Assembly: GCF_008831285.2 (NCBI RefSeq) | Contig: NC_045139.1 | Location: 26,268,412-26,332,411 of the forward strand | Length of the DNA stretch: 64,000 nt | Direction: 5' to 3' | Source: Nymphaea colorata | Lineage: Eukaryota > Streptophyta > Magnoliopsida > Nymphaeales > Nymphaeaceae | Made by a program: the position numbers and the translations under genes | Part shown: positions 11,187 to 23,117 of the stretch, in pieces | Numbering within the stretch: position 1 is the stretch's first letter | Layout of the letters: every line of letters starts with the position of its first letter | The notes under the pieces: model-generated | The model's input: only the letters and a program-made list of their open reading frames with translations | The model's database searches: none | What the model was told of the DNA's origin: nothing

Positions 11187-13130
11187 CATGCGATGAACTT
11201 CACTCAGGGCACCAACTTCTGGACAGAGGTGCAGCGGTTAGCCAAAGCTGCTTAATTAGTCTCACCTGGTAAAAGTATTCTTTCATCTTGTTCCTGTGTG
11301 CTTACTGAGTCCCTCACACAAACTGAACCAAAGTTCTGTCATGGCTGAATTAGTTAATCAGACATGGACACCTTTTTTCTTAATCATGCAATAGTGTATT
11401 CTGGTCTTTAAATTTTTTCTATTTTAATAGTATATTGTTCTGTTCAAGATGTTCTTAAAATGAAAGTATGTCTACTTCTATTTATATGACACTTAGTTAT
11501 CACTGTGGAGTCGCAGAGCCAGTATTTTAAACAATAGGTTCTTATTTCAAGTGTTCATATTGAGATTTGTCAAGCACCTGAGAACTTTGTGGGTTTTACG
11601 CGTCTCTGTGTCTATATGTTCATTTGCATCTAACAACTTATGTTTTTTTGGCTTTAGCAGAACGGTTGACGGTAAGCAGAAGTTATTATCCAAGCTGTAG
11701 ATGCTGGTATCTTTCACCCCGACATCATAATCATAAGGGTTTATATTCACTGCACAAGGGCCGACAATTTCACAACTAGAAGTTTATTAGCCACAAATGG
11801 AGTCTATGCATGATATCTGAAAGTTTGCCATAGATGAGCCCCATGTTAGGATCTCTCCATCAATTATCAGCATCTTTAGTATCCTAGGAAGAGGGGTATA
11901 GTGTCCTTTATGGTGACCGTCTGTTGAGCATTTCGAGCTGGCCTCTGAAGTTAGGGAGCAGGTGGTGGTAGTGTGTCTTATGTGTTGACTGTTTGTCCAC
12001 TGTTATTTGAGTCTTATCATTGTTCTGGCTGCTGGAGTTGTAACTTGGAAGACAGTGCAATGGAGCTGTGTAGTCTCTCCACACCCACCTTTCTTTGGGT
12101 CTTATTCATCATGCTGCCTTATGGTACTGGTCTTCTGCGTTCACTATTATTTAGGTCTTATTATCACGCTTTGGAGTCAGAATATGAGGTATAGGGTCTT
12201 TTTTGCTCACTGCTATTTGGGTCTTATTGTCAAACTGGTCTCTGGATTTGTGTTTAAACAGGTAATTATATGATTTGATCTTTGCAATGCTTGTGCAGGT
12301 TTTGGTTTTGCCTTCCTTTTTTTTCGTATGTAGAACTTTGTGGTTTTCGGGTTTCATTATTTTCTGTTGCCAGATAGGTTGTCACCTTGTTGAATGTTGA
12401 TTTAGACTTTGTTTTGGTAGGAGGTAACTTGAAGGATTAGGAATAAGCTTAGTTTTCAAAATATCGACTGTTGGTTGAGTCCACTATCGTCCAACCTGTG
12501 TTTCATACCAGCAACAAGTTGGCCAAGTTAGTTAATTAGTTAGCTTATTCATTGATCAGCGGGTAGTTTTTGACCTGTATAAATGTGTTCATGTGGATGT
12601 GTGTGTGTGTGTGCAACTCTTCTAATGGTCATATATGTTTTTGTCTTTATTTCCATATAATTACATTTGTTTATTCATTTATAGTCAATCGACTTGGACC
12701 CACTAGTTCCCATTAGTCTTTCCATGTTCTGTACGACTTGTCTCCAATTTTAAACTTCTCAAATAAATACGGTATAAGGGAAGTTATTTTCTAAGGGATC
12801 ATAAAACGTGGTGCAAACTAGGAGCAGATTATTATTATAAAAATTTGGGTCCATTTGAAGACCAAAAATATTTGGGAAACATTTGTAAAAGCTAATATCC
12901 AAGTTTAGTATATAACACTGCAGAAGGAATCCATATAGTACAACTAAAAACTCAAGTTGCATACATAACAAAAAATAACTTAAACGTACTTAACGTATCA
13001 ATCTCAAACATTGTGAAATGATTATCTAAGAGAAGGTCTGTTGCAGCAAAGGATTTTCTACACTGGATTTATTGCAAATTGGAGGGAGCATGTTAACAAT
13101 AACTAGATCTCAGAAAAATATCCCTCCTAA
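11187..13130 (+). repeat. eRF1 3'UTR and downstream DNA, source of the duplicated flank
   Basis: Contains the eRF1 3'UTR, with T-rich and AATAA-like signals after 11400, and further non-coding DNA. The order of words matches 2116-3242, the flank of the pseudogene, up to about 13130. Open frames at 11973-12273 and 12759-12971 are unsupported. A short TG repeat sits at about 12597-12614. Confidence 0.7.
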
Positions 13131-14138
13131 TATATATAGGGACATTCTGTGGTTGCTTTCTAATTTAACTCGTCTTCCTGGTCTCAAGCAGTACAAGTTC
13201 TGCCACCCTGGTCCTTTTTGTTTTTGTGGTACAGCTCTTGTTTGATTGGTAAAGGCTAGGAAGACCCATCTCCCCGCAACCTTGCATCGGAAGCAGTACA
13301 AGTGCTTTTTTTTTTTTAATCTACTACATAGGTAGATGTTAATTGTTAAAATTTATAGAATTTAAAAAGAAATTGATGCAAATTGGATGTATAAATTAGA
13401 TTTACAGGGTTTCAATAATTGATGCTCATAAAATTTCAAGATTTTTCATATTCTTGTACCTTTACATATTCTTCATCCATCTATATATTACATATATATA
13501 AAATGGCTCAAAACACTGGGGAAGACATAGAGGACTGAAAGGACGAAAACAAACTTGGAATGTGGAATGGCGTATAGTTTTTTCAATTGCAAAAATGTTG
13601 CTTGATATCTAACCTTTTACACATTGATCACAACAGCCTAGGTGAGGAATCCTTCAGTGAGTATTGTTATCTTACTGCTTAGGAACCAAATTGGGGAGAC
13701 TTACCATTTCAGTGAACTGGTTGTGAATTAGCTAAAAATCACCTCTGGGTCGACCATGAACTGATTCAATTTGAATCAGCCGATTCATTTCGGTTTGATT
13801 CTGATAATATTGAGCTGCAGGCCCTGACTTCATTTAAACCTACGGTTGCCAGTTGCTGCCGTTATTTTGCATAAAAACCATGAAATGTTTTTGAATTATG
13901 TGTGGTCTTGTTTCTGGAACTATCTTGTTCTCATGTTTGTAGCTTGAATTTGTTTATAGTGCTTGAGGTGACTTCCAGTGTATTGCACCTTGGTAACAAA
14001 GAAACTTTTAAAGTGTGTTAGAAAATTATTATTTTTGGAAACTCTACAAAAGAAGAAAAGATTAGGGAACATGTAAGCCTTGAATTTTGGCAAGTGGATG
14101 GTTTGCGCTGTGGTCGGTTCATGCTTAGTTGCCATGTT
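13131..14138. other. Intergenic, no gene seen
   Basis: AT-rich sequence between the eRF1 3' flank and the Copia insertion. Nothing recognised apart from a poly-T run near 13307-13317. The last five bases before the element, CTTCT at 14139-14143, form its left target-site copy. Confidence 0.6.
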
Positions 14139-14143
14139 CTTCT

Positions 14144-14398
14144 TGTTGCAGCTGTGAGGTTTGGAGCCCTGTCGTTGGATGTGGAGAGAGAGAGAGAGAT
14201 AGAGAGAGTAGCAGCCGTAAGGCTAGGAGAAAGGAACGTACTTCATTCACTAACCTTAATCTCTATTATAAAGAGATTAGGGTAGAAAGGAGATTTACAT
14301 ATTACACTAAACAGAAATAAGGAAAATATTAAAGAGATCTTGTAACTCTTTAATATTACAAAGAGCCACCTAGAAACATAAACTCTTCTAATTCAACA
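14144..14398 (-). repeat. 3' LTR of the Copia element
   Basis: A 255-bp LTR, TGTTG...CAACA. On the element's strand it is preceded by the purine tract at 14399-14407 (reverse complement GAGGGGGAG). It differs from the 5' LTR at five single bases, for example at positions 7 and about 100 of the repeat. It contains a (GA)n stretch and a 7-nt inverted pair, TCTTTAA. Confidence 0.95.
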
Positions 14399-14412
14399 CT
14401 CCCCCTCAAGCT
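14399..14412 (-). other. Polypurine tract of the Copia element
   Basis: CTCCCCCTCAAGCT on the plus strand, so AGCTTGAGGGGGAG on the element strand, directly abutting the 3' LTR. This is the standard primer site for plus-strand DNA synthesis. Confidence 0.85.
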
Positions 14413-14429
14413 GGAGCATACATATTAAA

Positions 14430-16030
14430 CATGCTCAGCTTGTCACAACATCTAAAAAAATCACCAATAGGGAGAGCTTTGGTGAAGATATCTGCAGTTT
14501 GATCTTTTGAAGGGACATGAATAGTGGCAATGGTTCCATCTTGAACGAGATCCCGAATGTAATGTCAGTCCACTTCAATATGTTTCGTTCTATCATGGAA
14601 AACTGGATTGTTTGCAATGTATGTGGCTGCTTGATTGTCACAATACATCTTCATGGGAAGCGGAATCGACACACTTAGGCTAGATAGCATGGATCTTGCC
14701 TAAGTATGTTCTGCTGCAGTTTGAGCCATAAGCTCTATATTCGGATTCTGCACTAGATCTTGACACCACCCCTTGTTTTTTGCTTCTCCACGATATAAGG
14801 TTGCCTTCCACAAATACACAGAATCCTGTGGTAGATTTCATGTCTTCGATTGAGCCAGCATAGTCAGCATTATTATAGGCTTCCACTTCCAAGGTCTTGC
14901 CTTTTGTGAATAAAAGGCCTTTGCCAGGAGATGATTTCAGATACTTAACCACCATCAAGGCAGCATCCTAGTGAACTTTCCTTTGTTTTTCCATAAATTG
15001 ATTTAGCTTTCCCACTGCAAAGCTAATGTCTGGTCTTGTCACAGTAACATAGAGAAGTTTTCCAATAAGGAATCTATATGATCGAGAATCCACTAATTCT
15101 CCTTGGTCATCATGAAGATGTATGCGTGGATTCATAGGTATATTAGCCGGTTTAGCTCCTAGCATCCCAGTGTCCTGTAATAAATCATGAACATACTTCC
15201 GTTGAGAGAGAATGACACCATCTCTATTTCGAGCAACCTCTATTCCCAAGAAATACCGTGGTGGACCAAGATCTTTTGTCACAAAGTGTTTTTGAAGAAA
15301 TAACTTTGTATCAGAAACTTCTTGATGGGAGTCACCTGTCAGGATAATATCATCAACATAGACCACTAGAACGATGATACCCCGAGAAGTCTTTTTGATA
15401 AACAGAGAATGATCAAGAGGAGATCTCGCAAAGCCACACTCTGAGACTACCTCAGAGAACTTGTGAAACCACGCATGAGGACTCTGCTTGAGTCCATAAA
15501 TAGCTTTCTTCAGTTTGCACACTTTTCCACACTCCCCCTGTCGTTCAAACCCTGGTGGTTGTTGTATATAGACAGTCTCATCGAGATCACCATACAAAAA
15601 GGCATTTTTGACATCAAGTTGATACATGTGCCAGTCATGGTGTACAGCCACAGAAATAATAAGACGAATGGTTCCCAACCGAGCAACCGGAGAGAATGTC
15701 TCAAAGAAATCCACTCTGTAGGTCTGCGTGTAGCCCTTAGCAACCAACCGAGCTTTGTATCGTTCGACAGACCCATCAGAATTATATTTCACTGTGAATA
15801 CCCACTTAGAGCCAACAATGTCACAATCAGGAGGAGGATCAACAAGTTCCCAGGTGCCTCGTTGAACTAATGCATCCATCTCATCTTGCATACCCTGTCT
15901 CCATTGGGTATCTAATAAAGCCTGCTGGTGACATGTAGGAACTGTATGAGTAGTAAGGGCTTGAATAAACTGTTGCATACTTTTACCAACACCGTTAGTA
16001 GACACAAAATGAGATATAAGATGCAGAGTA
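14430..16030 (-). pseudogene. Copia reverse transcriptase and RNase H
   Basis: The frame 16005-14968 (about 345 codons) is an open RVT_2 domain. W.LVDPP..., KWVF..K...DGS..RYKARLVAKG, LDVKNAFLYGDL, KLKKAIYGLKQSP and the catalytic YVDDI are all present. The downstream frame 14958-14680 has the RNase H motifs NADYAGS, STTGFCVF and SSAESEYRA. The tail near 14640-14450 (CDNQAA, RTKHIEVD, ADIFTKALP) lies in a shifted frame with a stop replacing a tryptophan. The RT is joined to integrase through a frameshift near 16010. Enzyme motifs are intact in RT, but no full polyprotein can be made. Confidence 0.92.
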
Positions 16031-16656
16031 CATTGTCGTTTGCCTTCTGAGAAGCGCTTGGTGAAGGATCATGAGAGGGGTCTTGTCGACGTGTGTAAAT
16101 CAGCGGAGGATCACGAAACTTGGGCACTACAGTCGAAGATTCTTTAGAAGGAGATTCAAAAGGAAATGACTCCAAAGAAATAGGAGGAATAGGTAGTAGG
16201 TGTGGCGACGGTGGCGTCTCAGTAGAGATAGGAGAGGAGCTATAATAAGGTTTAGACTCAAAGAATGTGACATCCGCACTGATATACTCCTTTTGAGTCA
16301 AGGGGTCAAAGCATTTGTAGCCTTTATGGTTTCTGGAGTAGCCTATAAAGATACACTTAATGGCTTGGGCACCCAATTTATCACGTGTGGCTCAAAGTAT
16401 GTGAACAAAGCATGTGCAACCAAATACTTTGGGAGCCACGAGAAACAAGGGTCGTTGTGGATGCACAAGTTTAATGGGAACCTTGTTGTCAATGGAGGAG
16501 GATGGTAAATGATTGGTCAAGTACTAGGCAGTGAGGATGGCATCTCCTCAAAAGTATGCAGGTAAATTATTATGAAGCATTAGGGAACGAGCCACATTTA
16601 AAAGTTGGCGATGTTTTGGCTCAGCTACTCCATTTTGTTGGGAGGTATGAGGACAG

Positions 16657-16700
16657 GTAAACTGGGGAGAAATGCTATTATCAGAGTAAAACTTCATCAG
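16657..16700 (-). repeat. Tandemly duplicated integrase segment, copy A
   Basis: The 44 bp from GTAAACTGGGGAGA to ACTTCATCAG recur at 17212-17255 with few mismatches. The duplication has no bearing on the LTR's own 5-bp TSD. It probably existed before the LTR landed at its junction. Confidence 0.75.
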
Positions 16701-16705
16701 GCAAA

Positions 16706-17211
16706 TGTAAATCAGGCCCAAATTCGAGAATGCAAATGCTTCAAGAGATACACTCTTGAAGATCCCAACAACTTCAATAGATAATACAAAGTCAAACCTC
16801 AAACTTGAGGAGAAGATACCAAGTATATTAATCTCAAGAGAAGAATACACAAGAGAGGCCAAAAAGCCTTAAAAAAACAAAGGTCCCAAGTGCCCTATTT
16901 ATAGAGGAAGTATATAAGAAAGGAGGAAGAAAAGAGGAAGAGGAAGTGGCTGTTGGGGCTCCCAACGACTAGATTTCTAGCCGTTGGGAACTCCCAACAG
17001 CTACTTCCTTTCTTAATAAAAAAGGAAAAGAAAAAGGTTTAGAAAAAGGCATGAAAAATAAAGACAAAATAAATACAAAAAGTTACAAAAAGTCCTATGC
17101 ATACACACATACATTTATATATACAAATCATACATCAAACTGCTAGGAGTTTAAGATATATGATAGTAGATACAAAAACATGTATGTATACTTACATTAT
17201 AAATTCTAACA
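16706..17211 (-). mobile_element. Nested solo LTR (506 bp) inside integrase
   Basis: On the minus strand it begins TGTTAGAATTTATAATG and ends GATTTACA, the TG..CA borders of an LTR. It contains a promoter-like CTATAAATAGGGC (plus strand near 16890-16905) followed by a transcribed-looking tract. Flanking 5-mers GCAAA (16701-16705) and GTAAA (17212-17216) agree at four of five bases and fit a target-site duplication. There is no internal region, so it is a solo LTR of another element. An inverted pair, GTTGGGA...TCCCAAC, lies near 16955-17000. Confidence 0.75.
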
Positions 17212-17870
17212 GTAAACTGGGGAGAGATGCCATTATCAGAGTAAAACTTCATTAAGGTAGATGTCTTGAACTCAAGAGCGTTATCAGTGCGAATGCTTTT
17301 AACAAGAATACCAAATTGGGTCTTTATTTCAATAATAAGGTTTTTGAGAATACATACGACTTCAGTCCTTTCTTTCAAAAGGAAGACCCAAGTGACTCGA
17401 GAATAATCATCAACAATGACAAGAAAATAACAAAATCTTGACCTACTAGCAACTTTGCTAGGACCCCACACATCAACATGAAGATCAAATAGTCCACAAC
17501 TGGACTATTTGATCTCGATGAGTAACTGTTACGGGTGTGTTTGCCTAGTTGACAGGCTTCACACTGAAATGACTCTGGTACTGAAAGATGAGGAAGAAGG
17601 TGACGGAACTTGGAGACAGATGGATGACCAAGTCTGAGATGCCATTGGAAGGAGGAGGACAATGAGGTGATCGATGATGTTGCAATACCCATTGGATCCG
17701 ACATAAAGTAGATGTCCCCTTTCTCATAGCCTCCACCAATCATCTTTCCAGTTTGCAAGTCGTCAAATGTAACACGACAATGTAAATCATTAATCAATTG
17801 TCCAACCGATAACAGATTTGTGGGAAACTTAGGAGCATATAACACATTAGGAATAGTCATAGACTGAGAG

Positions 17871-18617
17871 CAATGTTGTAAAAAGCGTATCGTAAGGCGT
17901 ATCGGTCGGGCTTTAAGATACGTCGTATCGTAACCGTATCGTAAATTTAAAAAAAATAATAATAATAAATCAGAAAAATTTAAAAAAAAAATCAAAAAAT
18001 TCATAAAAAATCAGAAAAAATTAAAAATAGTAAATTCTTCATAGAAAACATGGTTTAGTCTTTTAGATAATGATAGACTTATTATTTTGCTAAATGCTAT
18101 AAACTTACACGTTCACGGTTCATCATTCATACTTCATAGACATCAAAATTCATAACAATATCATTCTTTTTCATCTTTATCTTCATGGTTTAAAAAAAAA
18201 CCATTTCCTCTCAATGGGAATCAGCCACCCATGCACAAATCCATGGTTTAATAGATGATTTCACGGTGACAATCGATGATTTCACAATGGAAATCGATGA
18301 TTTCACAATGGAAATCAATGATTTCCTTCTAAAACGGTACAATCTATAGATTAGAAATGAGGAAGGGGTGGGTTTTTATAAAAAAAACTCGAAAAAATTG
18401 GGTTCAAGTCTCCTTTTTAGAAATCAGCCCGTATCGTACGATACGGGCCGTATCGCACCGTATCGTACGATACGGGGGCCCGTATCGCACGTATCGTACG
18501 ATACAGGTACGATACACCCCCATTTGCGATACAGGTGGTGTATCGTATCGTATTTTGCAAACGATACGATACGTATCGTACGATACGGCCCCGTATTGTA
18601 CGATACGTACAACACTG
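17871..18617. mobile_element. Nested hAT-like element with CGTATCG repeats
   Basis: A 747-bp insertion between the protease and integrase regions of the Copia element. Ends are CAATGTTGTA and (reverse complement) CAGTGTTGTA, 9 of 10 matching. The 8-bp target duplication ACTGAGAG is exact at 17863-17870 and 18618-18625. Both subterminal regions are packed with CGTATCG motifs; the right end has four perfect copies of the self-complementary GTATCGTACGATAC. The middle holds a short direct repeat built on GATGATTTCACAATGGAAATC (about 18255-18325). No transposase frame is present, so it needs a trans-acting hAT transposase. Predicted proteins here are translations of the repeat. Confidence 0.88.
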
Positions 18618-18625
18618 ACTGAGAG

Positions 18626-19110
18626 ATCTTGATATCTCCATAACCCATAATAGGTGACCATCGACCATCTGCAAGTCTTACATGACGTGTCTGAGGTAAT
18701 GAGTGCAGGACAGTAAACATAGAAGGTCTACTACAAAAGTGTCTCGATGCTCCTGAATCAATAATCCAAGTAGTACCTGTATCATGTGGGACAATATTAA
18801 CAGACATAGCACGCACTGTCTATCATGACTGTAGAGGCCGATGACTGGATAAATCTGTGTGCCAAGAAGTCCTCATACTCTGACTTGTTGATGCTCACAG
18901 TCACTGTCTTAGGTTGAGAAGAAGATGAAGACTCATCTACCACTGATGACGCTGCTTGGGCAAATCCAATAGAAGACTGTAAAGGGTTCTTTCCTAGCTT
19001 TGATGTAACATTTCTTCCTAAGGGCGGTGCCGCGGTAGGACGACCATGTTTATCCCAACATCTGTCTTCCAATGCCCTATTTTCCTACAATAGGTGCACT
19101 GAAATCTCCC
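18626..19110 (-). pseudogene. Copia protease and nucleocapsid zinc knuckle
   Basis: On the minus strand WIIDSGASRHFC, with the catalytic DSGA of retroviral-type aspartic proteases, lies at about 18765-18735. Upstream, the zinc knuckle reads CTYCRKIGHWK and then continues as DRCWDKHGRP only after a one-base frame change near 19060. The CX2CX4HX4C knuckle is therefore split between two frames. Confidence 0.85.
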
Positions 19111-19844
19111 CAGACCTCCTCCTGACCCACGACCTATGCCTCTTCCCTAAATGAACGGCGTCCATGACCTCCTGAGGCTGCTAAGGCAGAGGCATGGAGA
19201 TCACTAGAGGGTGGAGAGAGGGTCACAGCAAGACGACTGAGTCTGTTGTAGGCTTCAGCTAGGTCAGGGATTTCTGCTCCAGTCAACATCTGAGCCTTTG
19301 CTACTGCATATTTAGAGGAGAGACCATGTAGAAACTTCGCAACCATAGACTGTTCACCATGGGTCTTATGGCATGTTGGACATGGGGGACGTAATGCTTT
19401 AAGTCGTCTAGAGATGGACTTGAGGGAAGCAAAATACTGAGCAAGACTTTGGTCACCCTGTTGCAAATTAAGTAATTCTTCCTCTACCTGCAATATCTTG
19501 CTCACATTCTTGTCATTTGAGTAAGTTTGTTTCAAGAAATCCCACATTTGTTTGGCCGAGGTATAGTATGCAATAGTTGATGCAATCTGTGGTTGCACAC
19601 TGTTCATGATCCACGACATGACAATATTATTATCTCCCTTCCATGAACTATATTTTCCACTCTTTTCAACAGGCTCATTTTCTTCAATAACATGCTGCTT
19701 CTAATGTCCAATCACAGACAACATACACACACGAGACCAAATCTCATAGTTAGATCCATCTAACTTTATAGTAGAACCATAAGAGAATGGATTTCCTCCA
19801 CTTTTAACCTCATGAGAAAAATCAGTTTTATGAATTTCAGCCAT
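19111..19844 (-). pseudogene. Copia gag
   Basis: Starts at an ATG at 19844-19842 (MAEIHKTDFSHEVKSGGNPF) and runs through the Copia-type capsid region. Recognisable parts are LDGSNYEIWSRVCMLSVIGH, MSWIMNSVQPQIA, QMWDFLKQTYSN and VAKFLHGLSSKY. An in-frame stop follows VIGH near 19700, and a second ends the frame at about 19134. The structural protein cannot be made in one piece. Confidence 0.88.
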
Positions 19845-20667
19845 TGCAAGTCTGCCCACAAATGATCACCCACGACCAACAAGCGAGAATATGTATATAT
19901 AGATCAATAAAGACTGCGACTGATCAGCAATAACATATGTCCACCACCACACAGCAACGTTAGATGCAAAACACTTTTGCCACACAACTTCTGAACACCC
20001 CACGATAATAGACTGTTGTCCAACTGTTGACAGCAACCCTACGGCAGAAAACAGCAACCTAATGATGGTGAAAAAGTCCCACGATAGACTGTTGTCCAAT
20101 ACTCCCACGACAGATAAAATCCAGCAATACAAATAGAAGACCAACGGCACCAGCAATACAAATAGAAGACTGCTGTCCAAGAACCCCACAACAGAGAAAA
20201 TCCAGCAATCCAAGAGAAAATCCAACAATCCAACGACCAAAAAAAGAATACCACACTACTTGCAATGTCTTTAGCAACCAACAACTTATCTATTTATGTA
20301 TCTAACGCTGTTGTACCACAAATTATTTTCCACTAATCATGAATAGCGATAGAAAAAAAACTTTCAACATAAACCATCGCAGACTCCCACCCAGCTGCGA
20401 TAAAACATAGATGTGTAGACACCCATGGCTGGAGTCTATTCACGCAGATTTCATAGCGTGAATAGACTCCTCCACACGGTTCAGTTGCTGGAAAATAGTC
20501 AACTCAAACTAAATGTGTGTAGCAGGAGAAGAAGACGGAAGAGGGAGAAGAGAAGGAGACGGTGGAAGAGATGGCCTGAGGAGGAGAAGTCGACGACAGT
20601 TTTTTCTTCACGTCGCCAGCCTAATTCACGCTCAGCCACTGCTGTCTTCACGTCGCCAGTCACGCCT

Positions 20668-20679
20668 GCTCTGATACCA
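20668..20679 (-). other. tRNA-iMet primer binding site
   Basis: The plus strand GCTCTGATACCA gives TGGTATCAGAGC on the element strand, immediately inside the 5' LTR. This is the standard plant initiator-methionine tRNA primer site. Confidence 0.95.
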
Positions 20680-20934
20680 TGTTGCTGCTGTGAGGTTTGG
20701 AGCCCTGTCGTTGGATGTGGAGAGAGAGAGAGAGATAGAGAGAGTAGCAGCCGTAAGGCTAGGAGAAAGGAACGTACATCATTCACTAACCCTAATCTCT
20801 ATTATAAAGAGATTAGGGTAGAAAGGATATTTACATATTACACTAAACAGAAATACGGAAAATATTAAAGAGATCTTGTAACTCTTTAATATTACAAAGA
20901 GCCACCTAGAAACATAAACTCTTCTAATTCAACA
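20680..20934 (-). repeat. 5' LTR of the Copia element
   Basis: A 255-bp LTR, TGTTG...CAACA, with five base differences from the 3' LTR. It is followed outside by the target copy CTTCT at 20935-20939. Confidence 0.95.
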
Positions 20935-23117
20935 CTTCTCATGGCAAATCAAGTTCTTTTCTGGTGGGATATGCCCAGGTTTCGTCCACCATCTAGACTA
21001 ACTTTATCAGGATACAGATTTATTGAATCCCAAAAAACATACTTGAAGTTTGGTGATTAGCCGGTTACTACCTCTATATGTACTTTTTCTCCTCTACTAT
21101 TGAACTCAAAAATAAATTAGTTTACTAGTTTTGTGCTTTATTTTGTCCATGTAATACGGAAGGATAATTGACTAATGTCCCCAATATCTGGTTTGATATT
21201 TCATCATGGTCTAAACGTCTTTTATGCAATGTCGAGGATATAGTATGACTGCTGGTTGCGTGTAAATTTTGGTGAGGCATAGTGGTTTCCAATTTCCTAT
21301 TTTTATGTAAATAGTATGTCATGGTATAATCTGTTTTTTGCACAGGGTTAATAGGGCTTGATGCCAATTACCTGTAAAGTTATCGTTCAGGTAACTATTT
21401 AGTGGGCTAGAGTGTCTTGTTCTTGTGAGCGTTCTCTAAGAAAAGATTGCTGCTGATGTACGTTATCTTTATAGTGTTGTTCGGTAGATTTGGTGCCAAA
21501 ATGACTCCTTGTTGTAGTCGCAATTCACACTCTTTTACCAATTTTTGATGAAGTAAATTTATGGATTCTGAATCATTAAAATGAGAATTTTTTTATTCAT
21601 TACAGAAGACTTTAGGATCTAGTCCAGAATGAGGATTACAACCATTTAAAGCTCCTGAGAAATTGACGACCTTCTAGAGCTCCTGAGAAGTTGAGAGAAA
21701 GACTGATATTAAATAGCAGTAAAAGGCATTTCTTGGCCGCAACATTCTCTCACTAATCTCATGTTCCAAAAGTACTAATGCCTTGACATCAATGAAGCTC
21801 GGTCTGTCTTTGACTAGGAATACGTGGAGATAAAAATGGAAGTGCAGCATCCAGATAGTGATGAGGTAAGGTCGGAGAGCACTGGAGACCTTCTCCAATA
21901 TGCCATGGGCAGGGAGCCAGGTCTTGTTCTCTCCTTCTTGAGATATTCTCTTATTCGGCACCTTTTGTACTTTGGTTTTTAGGAAGCGTCGGTTCGTTGC
22001 TTTTCCTGTTTTTGCTCTCCTTTTGTTCAACTGAAAATTATTTGCAAATTGACTATTTTTTATTGATTTTTTTTGAGAAAAATTTTCAAACTTTGGTCTC
22101 CCTTCTGCCCATAATCGAGAAAGAACTGATTTTTGTCATTGATAAGGGCGGTCACCTTTCTCGAACTTTGAAACAAGGGCCTGTGTTGCACATTTTGAAA
22201 TGCCAGTATTACCTTTTGCTTGATTAGGCTCTGAATCCCTGAAATTTTTTCTGACATTTTCTTTTCCCACCTCTCTCCCGGTGTTACTTTCCCTGCTAAT
22301 TCTTCCTTTCTCCTTTGTGTTTTAATGTTTTGATTGCGTTCCCTGTTCATACTTCCTCCCTTAAGTTTTCTCCCTCTTCTCAGCAGTCCCCACCTCGTCC
22401 CCTTTCTGACGGTAGTAGAAATTAGAAATTATGAGACAGGCTGCGCTTTATGGCTAGTTCTTTAAATTCTCTAATATATGTTTACAATTGATGTTCACGC
22501 ATATTCTGCTTGATTCACGGCTGCTTGTATCTTGAAGCTGTTGCATTGGAAAAAACATCACCTATAATTTTCTGAAAACACATACTAAATCTCATCATAT
22601 AAGTCAACACGAGAAAAGAAAATAATGATTATCAACTGCTATCAATAGGTTCTTTCTGTTCTCTTTTCAGGCATTTCTTGGATTTTAATAGTCTTATCTC
22701 TACATCTCACTTCTTTCATCGGTATTTATTCCTATTCATGTTGAGAACACTAGATTCCTCCTGGGCAAGTCCTTTCCTTTCTTGCTTACAAATGCCTTTT
22801 GTTTAAGCACCATTCTATGCACTCACTGGCACACCGCACACTCATGTTGCATATACATACAAGATATCATTGAACTTTGCAGAACAAAACTTTTAAGTGG
22901 GGGCGTTGATATCCTCGGATTTGAGATCGTCGGGATTTGAGAACTGTGGATTTTAAGATCGGATGCTCCCTCTTTTGATTTGAAATCCTACTTTTTCTCA
23001 ATGCAAAGAAGTAAAATAAGCATCCAAGTGTGGATCTTAAGTTTGATGAACCATAAATTTTAGCACAGCTTTTTTGCACATCAGAAAAAGCAAAAGTATG
23101 TAATGTCAGATCTACTT

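Larger units (their letters stand above)
16031..17870 (-). pseudogene. Copia integrase region, split by a solo LTR
   Basis: On the minus strand, GAG-pre-integrase motifs (WHLRLGHPS, CEACQLGKH) lie at about 17640-17530. Core-integrase motifs VDDYSRVTWVF and RTDNALEF follow at about 17420-17270, and HTSQQNGVAEPKHR at about 16650-16600. The C-terminal IFIGYSRNHKGYKCFDP is at about 16350. The frame changes several times, and stops occur near 16525 and 16385. A 44-bp stretch encoding KFYSDN.ISPQFT is present twice, on either side of a 506-bp LTR. Confidence 0.88.
14144..20934 (-). mobile_element. Complete but disabled Copia-type LTR retrotransposon
   Basis: A 6.79-kb element read on the minus strand in the order LTR, PBS, gag, protease, integrase, reverse transcriptase, RNase H, PPT, LTR, which defines Ty1/Copia. 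The two 255-bp LTRs begin TGTTG and end CAACA and differ at only five positions by eye (about 98% identical). The 5-bp target duplication CTTCT is exact (14139-14143 and 20935-20939). The PBS complements the 3' end of tRNA-iMet. The coding region is broken by stops and frameshifts in gag, the zinc knuckle, the integrase/RT junction and RNase H. It is also split by a nested solo LTR and a nested hAT-like element, so it is not autonomous. Confidence 0.96.

Noticed and set aside
13741..13825. GATTCAATTTGAATCAGCCGAT-type sequence like the ends of the 52-kb hAT element
   Set aside because: No matching inverted end or target duplication found nearby; left unannotated.
15463..15870. 135-codon plus-strand frame
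   Set aside because: Antisense to the Copia reverse transcriptase, which has all expected motifs on the other strand.
18357..18816. Overlapping frames rich in Tyr-Arg-Thr-Ile on both strands
   Set aside because: Translations of the palindromic CGTATCG repeats of the nested hAT-like element.
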